Assembly (NCBI GenBank): GCA_029532625.1 | Contig: JARFXM010000011.1 | Span: forward strand, 310,001-374,000 | Length of the DNA: 64,000 nt | Origin: Lomentospora prolificans | Lineage: Eukaryota; Ascomycota; Sordariomycetes; Microascales; Microascaceae | Direction: 5' to 3' | Shown here: piece by piece, positions 36,480 through 46,717 of the stretch | How positions within the stretch are numbered: the first letter of the stretch is position 1 | Layout of the letters: each line of letters opens with the position of its first letter | Position numbers and translations under genes: made by a program | The notes under the pieces: model-generated | Told to the model about the DNA's origin: nothing | Seen by the model: only the letters and a program-made list of their open reading frames with translations | Database searches by the model: none

Positions 36480-37222
36480 CGTCGACAGCAAACTGTGCAT
36501 GGCAGCTAGGAGGCGCCCTTCAATTTCGCACAAGAAGAAGCCGTAGGAGGTGCACTCACTCCGCAGTAGAAACTGCTAGTTTCGGGTCCGACTTGGCGAT
36601 CCACTGGCAATGCTCCACGCCGTAACCTGTGTCTGTAGTACCCAGCACAGCTCTGAAGTGAGTCCGCTTCGTGGATAATCGTGCCAATAAAAAATCTAGT
36701 GATGAGAATAGTTGATCAATCTGTTGCGCCTGGCCTACTCTACTTAATACTCCCATTGCGAGCGGTGGCCGCCCGGCCGCACTACTGCTTCTGCGAAAAA
36801 AAAAAAAATACGCTGCATATTTTCACGTCCCCATATGTCCCGCCAATTGTCGCAATTACAGCCATATGCTGTCAAGACCGTCATAGGAGAGGATTGTAGC
36901 GAGATCGGGGAGGAAAATTTCTCGAATCCATTAGTCTGGGTTCCTTTATTTTCACAGAATACGGGCGCACTTACTCGAAAGGCGTTCAGAGTCCGATCAC
37001 ATCTTTCCTGAGAGAAGGCACCCGTACCGAGTAGTCTGGAGGTCACCGCCATTTGAAATTCACTTCTAAGTGGTCTATTACTGCGTACGACTTGTTTGTT
37101 GCGTGTTCGATGGCAGTCTCGAGCGCAGCGATCTGGGAGCTGGAACAGGAGGCGAAAGTAGCTGCCAAGCTGTCCCGAGCAGCGAATAGAAGACTGAGGA
37201 GAGAGATGTAATATCGCATCAT
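36480..37222 (-). pseudogene. M35-like (deuterolysin/Lys-specific) metalloprotease remnant
   Basis: Reading the minus strand from 37,222: a signal peptide (MMRYYISLLSLLFAARDSLA), then ATFASCSSSQIAALETAIEH, which resembles the mature start of M35 proteases, then GAFSQERCDRTLNAFR near 36,990 and CNCDNWRDIWG near 36,850. Near 36,690 two frames share one motif: GTIIHEA in one and THFRAVLGTTDTGYG in the other. Together they correspond to the zinc block HExxH followed by GTxDxxYG of this family, with an extra base in between. The tail AKSDPKLAVSTAE, then SYGFF in another frame, fits the C-terminal part. Several frame changes make a functional product unlikely. Family assignment rests on short motifs only. 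Confidence 0.6.
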
Positions 37223-38619
37223 TACCAGATTGTGATTGACTTCAGAAAACGTACTGAGACAAACACATAGCAAAGTCTAGCTCTGCGATACCATGAGGGA
37301 TCAAACATCTGTCTCAGGTTTTGTTAACTGGACAATTATAAGTAGTATTTGTAGCAGTGCCAGCATTTCCTTTTTTCTTGGAAGGTAGCGGCCTTCATAT
37401 AATTACAACGCTGGCGTGTCTACATGCGATGGTTGCAGCCGCTCTAATCGAGCTCGTCATTTCGGAGTTCCATGTAACCATGAATCTGAATCGAGTTACC
37501 TCAATGGCGGCATGGTGTCGGAGAGAGACACAAGATGCCATGGGGGATATCAATGTTAGGCAGTGGTAAATATCAGCTTGCATTCACTCCCGAGTCTGGT
37601 GCTAACGTCTTGGCGGTAACCTCTTGACCAGATTTGGATGTCAGACTTCCCATCGTGTCTGTTTACGTAGGAGCCAGACAAGATTCGACATTAGCTTGAG
37701 GTGAGCCGAAATGGGCCTCTTCGGGATGAACACTGGGGACTGACTGGCACCCGAAAGTCGGAAAACGTGATAGGATTGCCGGACACAGAGGGGAACGGCC
37801 CCTCTCCTCTTACCCTCGTGGGTGTGACGATATCTGAGTAGAAAAGCTGTTGTAATTAATGCTAGTGTCTGGCGGATTTGAAGAAACCTGCTCCACATCT
37901 GCCAGCGCCCGCGAGCTGAACCTGGGAGGACTGTTAAAGCTCACTCGGCGGGCCTGGGTGGCGCTATCAGTGAGCGCCAACTTTCCCACGCCAGGCGGAG
38001 GGAAAGGGAACCTAGCCGCTAGCTGAACTGGAAGCAAGTCATCTGTATCATGTATTTATGCCTGAGAGCAGTTCAGTGAAGGACGCACCGAAAGGTAAGG
38101 CGCCGGAATCAGACGAGTTGAAACCAAGGGTTCCAAGACATTTATATATCCCACAAAACAACCCTCTGGCTCAACCCGCTTCGCCAGGCAACGACTGTCT
38201 TCGAACGGGATTGGTCAGCCATTGGAGCTGTATTTATCGGCGTTCGGCAAACTACGGGTTGGTTGCATGTCAGCGCTGGTGATGTTTCCCCGAGATTGTA
38301 CTCGGAATGGGATTGGTGGCAAGTTCAGCTCTCAGGTTGCCGTGCGTCGAGAGCCAGAATGGATGCCCGTCAGCTCTGTCCTAATCTCGTAGCGATCGGA
38401 GGGAAAGTCGCACCGGCTGATACCACAGATCGCTTTATTACCTCTCAAAATGTTTCAGTGCAACAAAGCTGCGTTAGAATTATATATATATGGAAGCTCT
38501 CTAGACGAGAGACCCGCATGGAGACACACTGGGAGGTTTTTCGTTTGCATCGGGGTATTATAACCTGTTCGCCTTAGGAGAAACCAGCCACTAAACCCTG
38601 TCGCAGCAAGATCATCATC
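37223..38619. other. Intergenic, nothing recognised
   Basis: 1.4 kb without a supported gene. A 74-codon plus frame at 38,058-38,282 starts with a charged MPESSSVKDAPKGK segment but has no recognisable domain. A TA-rich run near 38,480 may serve the next gene as a TATA region. Confidence 0.45.
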
Positions 38620-38976
38620 ATGCATCCCTCAGTCTCTAGCCTTCTCGCGTCACTCTTTCTCACCCTTCCGGTTGTCCTCGCGCAGACATCGACGGTAATT
38701 GTTGTTCCGACTCCCCTGCAGTGGCAGGACGCACACGCATATTGCGATCAGATCGGATACACCATCTATCCTGTTCCCGCCACACCCACAGACCCGGTGT
38801 ACGAGGTTTTTGATGCGCAGCCAAATGAAAGATACTGGATCCGACGACGAACTGGCGGCTCTTGCACTTGCCTGAGCAAGAATGTGGGGGATGACAAGAT
38901 TGACGAGGCGCCCTGCGGTGATCTGCTGCCATTCTTTTGCAAAGATTGTTCGCATGGCGGCGATGGCTGTTCTTAG
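38620..38976 (+). CDS. Small secreted cysteine-rich protein, C-type-lectin-like pattern
   Basis: Intronless 118-residue protein. Residues 1-21 are a signal peptide (ends VVLAQ). The mature part has seven cysteines (42, 82, 84, 99, 107, 110, 117). The spacing of WQDAHAYCDQIGY, then ERYWIRRR, then CTC and PCGDLLPFFCKDC recalls a minimal C-type lectin-like fold: a WxxAxxYC helix, a central W-I strand, and a final C-x-x-x-x-x-F-x-C strand. This resemblance is by pattern only. Small size, secretion and cysteine richness make it an effector candidate. The odd number of cysteines leaves one unpaired or a dimer bridge. A poly(T) run of 31 bases follows about 50 bp downstream. Confidence 0.7.
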   Translation: MHPSVSSLLASLFLTLPVVLAQTSTVIVVPTPLQWQDAHAYCDQIGYTIYPVPATPTDPVYEVFDAQPNERYWIRRRTGGSCTCLSKNVGDDKIDEAPCGDLLPFFCKDCSHGGDGCS

Positions 38977-39019
38977 TATTACTGGCGGTCGCTGGGTTTT
39001 CGGTACGTGGTCGTGACGT

Positions 39020-39022
<3 letters not shown>

Positions 39023-39053
<31 letters not shown>
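39023..39053. repeat. Poly(T) tract, 31 bases
   Basis: An uninterrupted run of T just after the small cysteine-rich gene. On the minus strand it is poly(A), as might be left by a retroposed transcript, but no body sequence was identified. Confidence 0.9.
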
Positions 39054-41789
39054 CGGCTGGTAGGTTACTGATATATCCTAGCTTCGGTCGCACGCAGGCT
39101 TAAGTCAATGGGCAGTGAGAGAGAGAGCTCAGTAAGAGGCATCAGGGATCGTCAAGAGCAACATTTACGGTACATGCATTAGTGCATTGTCAAGAGACTC
39201 GATAGTAGAGGAGAAGCTATCGTTAGAATAAGCTGTTCGATTGAGTCTATATGCTCATGATTGACCAACGCCGTGATACAATATGGGATACAATATGGGC
39301 CATCCAGCAAGTCGGCTGAGTTCAGCAAGACTACATCTTGAGCTACATGAAACACGCGGTTAGGTCAAGAATTGGGGCCAATCCCCTTATAAGCAGCGTG
39401 CTAGTAAAAAAATAAAGTTACATTTACGGTGTAATTAAATCGCTCGAAGCGGGTACGATATCTCTATATCGTATATGTTAAACGAGTTGCGAAAACAATC
39501 GCCCTCTTGGCGTAATTATGGCGCGATAGGCTCACTGGCAGTGGCTTGGTCAGGGAAGACTAGAGCGAGCTATTACAAGTCCCCGACGCCAGCTACGCTT
39601 GGCTAGTTCCGCTCTGGAATGCAACATCGGCACTTCACCAGTTACCAGGCCCTGCGCGGTCTGTGTTAGAAGGGAGGTGAGCTAATCTCGGGTGATGATA
39701 CAGATTTTGGCCGTGAACCCTGCATCACGGTATCCCACTTGACCATGGCACTTTCTCACATGGCTGCGAGATAATATGCAAGAGCGACGATTCCTTGGCA
39801 CAGTCAGCCCAGTGATTGCGCGGCCGCTTCAAACTTCAAGCGCGGGTGGTGCCGTGGGCGGTATCCGGGAACGGAGAGCCTAGGTCTTTTGGTATTCTTG
39901 TGCGATTTCTGAACTTTCTCCCGAACCATTCCTGAGGGGCAAGTTTGTGAACCCGGGGCTGTGGCGACTCGGCCCAGGCGGTGGGTGTTTCCGTTTCGCC
40001 ACGGCAAACCCCGGGGAGGGAATATTATGATGCGGGTCGAGACGATGGCACGCTCGGTGACAATGGCAGCGACTCAATGGCAAAGGAGTGGTTGGCGCAG
40101 AGTGTGTTGTATGGAAAAGAGTCAGTTTTGGATTGATGGGTTGACTCTAGATGCACGAGACCTCTACACGCACTTTAAAGGGGGGCCTGCACCTTGTAAG
40201 ATGTATTAATGACCTTTGGAAGACGGCGCATCGTCTAAACGACCGAGATCGCCCGCGGAGCCCTCATTCATTCTGGCATATCATAGGCGCGTAGGAGCGT
40301 TCTGGATCGGAGATGGCACTCTGCGATGAAGTCGTAGATTACAATTTAGCATCTAGAACGAATCGACTCCTCCAAACTGTTTTCTCCAATTCTTCGTCCT
40401 CGGCTACGGTAGGAGCGGCACGCAGGCGTTGAAAGGGAAGGTCGATAACAAGATTTCATGGATCTGCCATGTCACCTGGATAAATTGAGAAAAAAGATGG
40501 GCCAACAGCATTTCTGGCCACCTTATAGCAGATCCCCTATGCACATTGCCTACCATGGGCCATACTTCCGAACCGGATAGTCGAAGTACCTTTTAATTAA
40601 GTCGCTACACACGCGATTGGCCATGCCTTTAATTGACATTAGGGAAGAGAACCCTTGAAGTGATCCTGATTGGTGCACATCGCAAGCCAAGGGCTTCTTC
40701 TCGCCGTCTGGCTTTCTCATCGTGTGCTGCAAAAGAAGCCCCACGGAACGGCACATTCGTGTGAGGCTTATCTATATCTGCGACATGGGCTTACCAGTGA
40801 TAAAGCCAATTTAAACGACGCCTCCTCCGCATAGAATGAGCATAAGTGATGATCATCCGCCACCACAGCCAATCAACTGCCGAAAAGGGTGAATCTGGCT
40901 TGGATTTTCGGGGACGATCGTTTCCGATAGCTGGGTCAGGCGACGGAGCCAGTGGCCATTTCATTTTGCGATAGATGGGGTTTGGGAGGGCATTTTGTCA
41001 AGTGCTGTTTCAAAACATGGACAATCGACGAATGCACCTATTCTATGGTGCCGCATCTGATTCTCCCCAAGATGGGTGGCAGTCGGTACCATCAAATCTG
41101 GGTGTCAAGAAAAGAAAGAAAAAAAGTAACGCAGCACAAAAGGAGGGCTGGATCGTTCGTACAACTCCCGGCCACTCCAACCGCATTGGGAAGGGTAGCA
41201 CTCGGGGCCATCGACTGCCGGCCGCCTGGCTGCATTCCCTGATAGGAACTTTCCGCTGCGTGGGAAAAGTGGGCGACGCATTAAGTCCGGAACCGGTTAT
41301 ATTGCACCACAAAAGACCCAAATCCCGCAACCGTACGGTACCGTTGCTAACACCTCTCTCTCTGCCTCTATCTATCTCTCCTATGATATAACCCTACTTA
41401 AAGTGCGTACTATTGTTGCGGGGCAAAGCTCTATACAATTTCTATTTTACAAAGGAGGCAAACGGACGAAGAAAGAGAGAGAGGCGGATGTGCGTTATGT
41501 CGATCTGGAAACAGACTTGATGTATGTACCCATTATCATTCCTGGTTCGCCCTCCCGAACCCCACACTTTTGGCATAGTCATTTAAAAGACGTCTTGCGC
41601 GTGCCAAGACATGCGTTTGGCGTTAAATACGAACCCCTGGGACGCTCAGCTCCGGATTCTTGGCCCCGTGTGTCTCTGCTCCCTTCTGTTTCACGTGCGA
41701 CGGTCCTTTTGTCGGCGAACCATCACGTATTCAAGATTCTAAGGGACGATAACGAATAACGATTCACGTCTTGAACGTTGAGTGGAAGG

Positions 41790-41796
41790 TATAAAA
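41790..41796 (+). promoter_or_regulatory. TATA box of the subtilase gene
   Basis: TATAAAA in the sequence GAAGGTATAAAAGAGG, 127 bases before the ATG of the protease. Confidence 0.6.
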
Positions 41797-41916
41797 GAGG
41801 CCGAGTCTACCATCATCTCACTCCGTTCATCTTCTTGACATACGACCGGATACTTTCTTGCTTCTCGTCCCCTTATACCCCATATCACGCCGCTACCTCC
41901 GCTATCCGTAGCCAAC

Positions 41917-43268
41917 ATGGTCAATATCAGACGAGTATGCCTCTTCTTGGCGACCCTCGTGCCGCTAGTCGCTGCGGGGCCCCTCAACTCGAGGGCGACC
42001 GCCCTCAGCGACGTCCAGGGCAGGTACATTGTTACGCTCAAGGAGGATTTGACCGACGAAGTAGCCACGACGCACATGAGCTGGGTGCAGAATGTCCACA
42101 AGCGAAGCCTCGGTAAGCGAGACTTCAGAGGCGTCGAGAAGCAATACCACATTGGCGGTTTCAGGGGCTATGCTGGCCAGTTTGACGATGCTACCATCGA
42201 GGAGATTAAGAAGAACCCCGAGGTAAGTGCAGCTGCCATGCTGCGAATACCAAAACGAATCGGCTGCTAATTCTTGGTTTGCTGGGTAGGTTGAAGCTGT
42301 CGAGCCGGACAAGGTTATGACCTACCAGGCTATCGCTTCGCAGGAAGAAGCGGAATGGGGGCTTGGCACAATCTCAAGCAGGGACCCCGGTTCCAAGATC
42401 TACAGCTATGACTCTTCAGCTGGGAAGGGTGGTTACGCTTACATTATCGACACTGGACTCTATACCGAGCACTCTGAATTCGATGGAGGTCGTGCGGAGC
42501 TGGGCCAAAACTTGCTCCAGGACATGGGCATCGCATTCAAGGATACCGACGGCCACGGCTCGCATGTTGCCGGAACAATCGGTGGCAAGACCTACGGAGT
42601 CGCCAAGTCGGCTACGCTTGTTTCCGTCAAGATCATGCACGGAGGAGAGACTACCGTCAGTGTCGTACTTAACGGATTGAGCTGGGCCGTTCAGGACATT
42701 ATTTCCAAGGGCCGGGTTGGCAAGGCCGTGATCAACATGTCACTCGGTACGTTGCCAGCATAGTCGCTTCGTTGCACTCTGCTTTCCCGAAATTTGAGTT
42801 TCTGACACATTCTTTTACACAGGCGGCGATCGTTCCCCAGCATTGAACTGGGCAGTTACATCCGCCTACAGAAAGGGCGTCCTCGTAGTTGCCGCTTCAG
42901 GGAATTCCGACCTGCCGGCTTCCTCTAGTTCCCCTGGCATGACCCCCGAGGCCCTGACCGTCGGTGCGATCGACGAGGACTGGAATGAAGCTTACTTCTC
43001 CAACTCGGGCCCCACCGTAGATATTCTCGCCCCCGGAGTCATGATCACCTCGGTCGGAATCGATAGTCCCACCGCTAGTTTGACGCTGAACGGCACCTCG
43101 ATGGCAACTCCGCATGTCACCGGGCTCGCTGTCTACCTGATGATTGCCGAGAACATTTCTGACCCTGAGAAGTTGACTGCGAGGATCAAGGAGCTTGGGA
43201 CGAGGAACAAGGTTAAGAATTTGAAGTTCATGTCGCCAAACCTCATCGCCTACAACGGAATTGCCTAG
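41917..43268 (+). CDS. Secreted subtilisin-like serine protease (S8, proteinase K type)
   Basis: Predicted 402-residue preproprotease. Exons are 41,917-42,222, 42,290-42,746 and 42,823-43,268. Residues 1-20 are a signal peptide; about 20-105 form an I9 inhibitor propeptide (GRYIVTLKEDL, then FRGYAGQFDDATIEEIKKNP, then VEAVEPDKV). The catalytic triad is visible: Asp156 in AYIIDTGLY, His191 in DGHGSHVAGTIGG and Ser347 in NGTSMATPHVTG; the oxyanion Asn is in AASGNSD. Length and order match fungal alkaline proteases of the proteinase K family, some of which degrade insect cuticle or host protein. The mature enzyme should start near residue 115. A TATA box and a CACGTG lie upstream. Confidence 0.95.
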
Positions 43269-43996
43269 ACCCGAGGACGTTGGACAGCAATGGAATGATT
43301 TGGGCCTGGAACAGCAACGGACGGATTCGACGTGGGCTGGTTACGATACTATAGCAAGGCATAATACCCTAATTTTTTTCAAGCTTGTTCTGCTAATGCC
43401 TGGAAATACTTGGCGAACACACACCTATGCAAAGTCCCGGGACCGGGCTGTTCGTTTCGACTCTGGGGGCGGCGCCACCTCCTTTCTTAGAAGAGAAACG
43501 GAGAATATTAGCTGGAGTCGTTCAAGAACGACGAAAGTTATGTATCGTCCATAGTAAAACCCCGATCGTTGTGGGATGATGAGTATGGTCCAAAAGAAGA
43601 AGAGTGCTGGGCTACGGAAGAAAACGCTGGCAATTATATATTATACACGACTAGTGTGAGCTGGACAAGACGTTTGAAGACAATTTGATTTCCCTCGGTC
43701 CTAAGCTTGCGCGTTCGGAGAACGAAGGAATTAATGTAGCTATACCTTACAATGTAGTATATATTGAGCAAGCGCAAAAGGTACTTCTACTTGGTGGGTC
43801 CTCAGTCAGACATGACCAACATTATAAATGCTCTATTTTGCTTTCTACTTAGCTTGGTTTTGTGGGTCCCGCGGAAAAAGGGCTGAGCCGAAACTTAACT
43901 TTTTGTGTTGCATCAAACCATCATCTTCCATCGTCCCTTCCAGCATCTCATTGGCCTGGCCTTCCGGACGAGTCGAGCAGAGAATTAAACACAGCC
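43269..43996. other. Intergenic between subtilase and transcription factor
   Basis: Promoter region of the regulator. Single CGG/CCG triplets are present but no phased array like that at 46.5 kb. Nothing else was recognised. Confidence 0.5.
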
Positions 43997-46255
43997 ATGG
44001 ATTCATCGAAATGGCGAGTGTCCAAGGCCTGCCAGGAGTGCCGGGCCAAGAAGATCAGATGCAACGGCGAGGAGCCCTGCCAGCGCTGCAAGATGCGCGG
44101 GCTGACGTGCGTTTACCGGGCCAAGGCGCGGAATCGCCAGCGCAAAGTCGCGCTGCCGCCCGATTCGAGCATTGCGTCTTCGGATGACGCGCAGTCGGCC
44201 ACTGTGGCGGGGGGTGTGGGGTTGCGGAGGCCGGATGAGGGATTGGAGGGACATGGGAGCCCGAGCATTCACATTCACAGCGTCGCGGCCACGCATAGGG
44301 CATCGCCAGGGTGCGTTCTGGAGCTATATTACGGGCCTTCGTCGAACTTTTCAATGTTGCACTCGATCTATCATCAGATTGAGGGTACTACGATAGCTCC
44401 GGGGTCGCAGAAGGATGTCGAAGAGGTTGGTCCTGGCCTGGACAAGTTAGGCAATCGACGAATCTTTTTCGGGGACTGGGCTGATAGCAGAGACTCGCTG
44501 TTGATCCCCAACGATTATTCAGCCATGTTCCTGGATCGCGCCTTATCACAGCGTCTTATGGAGACATATCTATCGACGTATTGGCACATCCTTCCGGTTC
44601 TTCCGCAGACCGAGTACCGCAGGCAGCTAGTTCAGATGCATCGTTCCCCAGCAATATTCTCGTACGATTCGGCGGATAACATCATACTTATATTGGCCAT
44701 GGCCCTTGGAGCCTCCATATTAGATGAAGGACACATTGCCGAGTTTTTATTTCAAAAAGCAAAACAGGGCGCGGAAAAGCTCGACGAGGTCGTCAACGTC
44801 CAGGCCATCCAAGTGGCGCTGATGATGATAAGTATCACATATTAGAATTCATCGAAAGTTGCACTTGGCTAATTCGGCGCACGCCCACTTCCAGTCCGAA
44901 ATGGCGCGGCCAAACGCTAGTTATCTTCATGCCGGCACGGCAGTGAGGAAGGCCATTGCTGCAGGCTTGCACAAGGATGTCGATAGCCGTGGTGGCCAAA
45001 CACAGGCGGACATGCTCCGCAGGCGGAAAACCCTGTGGAGTTTGTATTTCTTTGAAACGTAGGTACTGTGCGGCCGCATGCTGTTTGGAATATTATGAAC
45101 TCACACCTTCCTGAAGTTGGATATGCTTCAGTATGGGCCGACCGCGGTCCATGCCCGAGCCATGCAACGTTCCTGTTCCGCCTCAGGAGCGACTACTCAA
45201 GTCTCTGGTGACTCTATCGAGAATCATGTCCAAGTGCGCGGCAAAGATTTACGAACACCATCACCAGTCACTACTACCGCTCTGGCATGCGGCGAATGAA
45301 ATACGGCGCGAGCTTCACGAGTTCGCCGAGCAACAACGGAAGGATATGAACTTTGGGCTTGTCGGGGACCCAAATACGGGAGAACTTGGCGTATGCCAGA
45401 CTATGGTTTCCACGAGTACGGCTTGGCTTGCTTTTGCATAGCTCGTTGGCTCCTTGACTAACTCGTGTGCAGTGTATCATCATACGCTATTACTAGCCTT
45501 CAGGCCATTCCTTGTCTTACGAGCGAAACTCAAAAAGCAGACGGAGAGAGTGGATGGATCGGGGCCCTCACAGCCAGCACCTCCGCCTTGGCTGGATATG
45601 GCCGCCGAGTATTGTCTGGATGCGGCGCGACATTCTATTGGCTTTCTAGCTGGTGCATTCGAGCAAAATAATCTCTGCCTAGTACGTGGGTTGTGGATAT
45701 CAGCTAATGCATTTACTAATGCGTGTATAGGGAATTAAATACCACGGGTTTTTCCTTGAAGGAAACTGTTACGTTCTCATTTTTGACATGCTGCGAGACA
45801 GAGCATCGAGCGATAGGAACCTTCCATGGATCATCATGGGGTTGAAATGTATAGATTCCATGTTCTACAAGAACAAGCCGGCATCGGTGCGGCCTCCCCC
45901 GTTAATGGCGACGCTTGAGCGCATGTTATGCTCCGTGATCCCGGATTTCCGCTTGGAAGCAGCTTTGGCCGAAACGCCGGAGGCCCACAGAACTCAAGTC
46001 ATCCAACAGGCGAGTGCCGAACTTCTCGGCCCGAATCAACCGATAAACGCGCGACCGACACGTCTCTATCCGTCCATGCCATTCGGGTTTGACATGAACG
46101 GTCCTTTGGTCACGAAATCCCCCGCCGGAAGCTCCTTGGACGAGCAGATCGACCTGACGGCCGCGGATATGGGGTGGAACTTTGACCTAGGGACGATGGA
46201 TATGGATGCCTTTTTCTCGATAGACGCAAATCAGCAGTTTAACTTTAGCACGTAA
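43997..46255 (+). CDS. Zn2Cys6 transcription factor with fungal-specific domain
   Basis: DNA-binding regulator. The zinc cluster is at residues 12-38 (Cys 12, 15, 22, 28, 31, 38: CQECRAKKIRC, then CQRCKMRGLTC). It is followed by a basic linker and the fungal_trans domain (YWHILPVLPQ, then GTAVRKAIAAGLHKD, LWSLYFFET and CFSMGRPRSMP). Exons are 43,997-44,831, about 44,895-45,058, 45,117-45,415, 45,473-45,681 and 45,731-46,255. Introns 2-4 are clean. Intron 1 is a problem: the best donor (44,832) and best acceptor (44,894) do not keep the frame (see finding). The C-terminus is acidic, as for an activation domain. The start is the first ATG, just before the zinc cluster. The ABC transporter begins 463 bp downstream, with a CGG array between. 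Confidence 0.85.
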
Positions 46256-46501
46256 TTTTGACAAGGGAATAGCTGTCGGGTGGGCCTCGGACCGGGCTCG
46301 CGCCTTCGTGCTTTCTCGAAGAGCGGCGCCCTTGCAGCTTATCAGTGGGGACGCGATGGCTTTTTTCCTTTCCAGCTTATTCTATGCCTATTACCGGTCA
46401 CCGCTAGTCAGAAAACGTGAGTGACTTGTCTTTAGCTGGCGTTTGGGTGGTGGACTCGCGTACTTTTGGTGCCAAAGAGAGACATAAAACCTTGTAGGGC
46501 G

Positions 46502-46552
46502 GGTTTCCGGAATTACGGAACTACGGGATTACGGTAGTGCGGATAGACGGTG
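46502..46552 (+). promoter_or_regulatory. Seven CGG triplets at exact 8-bp spacing
   Basis: CGG occurs at 46,502, 46,510, 46,518, 46,526, 46,534, 46,542 and 46,550, that is CGG-N5 repeated. The spacers are AT-rich and partly alike (AATTA, AACTA, GATTA). The array ends 166 bp before the transporter ATG. CGG triplets are the half-sites recognised by Zn2Cys6 proteins, and such a gene ends 247 bp upstream. Direct-repeat CGG sites in this number and phase are unusual. Confidence 0.8.
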
Positions 46553-46584
46553 TCAGCATTTCTAATCGTGGAATACAGAATAGA

Positions 46585-46590
46585 TATAAA
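46585..46590 (+). promoter_or_regulatory. TATA box of the PDR transporter gene
   Basis: TATAAA 133 bases before the ATG and about 35 bases after the end of the CGG array. Confidence 0.55.
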
Positions 46591-46717
46591 ACAAATGGTG
46601 AATCTTAACATAGGTATCATTTCTATTTAAGTTACTATCGTCGAGGAGGTTCAAGGCTGTCATTTTGTTCTGTTTCTGCTATAGTTTCTTTGGTGTCGTC
46701 ATTCACTTTCATTTACC

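Larger units (their letters stand above)
38977..41916. other. Intergenic, nothing recognised
   Basis: 2.9 kb with no supported gene. It contains the poly(T) run at 39,023-39,053. Open frames reach 138 codons (40,975-41,391) but have no motifs. A CACGTG at 41,692 lies 225 bp before the subtilase ATG. Confidence 0.5.
46256..46717. other. Promoter region of the PDR transporter
   Basis: This holds the phased CGG array (46,502-46,552) and a TATAAA at 46,585-46,590. Confidence 0.6.

Noticed and set aside
38058..38282. 74-codon plus frame starting MPESSSVKDAPKGK
   Set aside because: No domain, signal or homologous pattern recognised; too weak to list as a gene.
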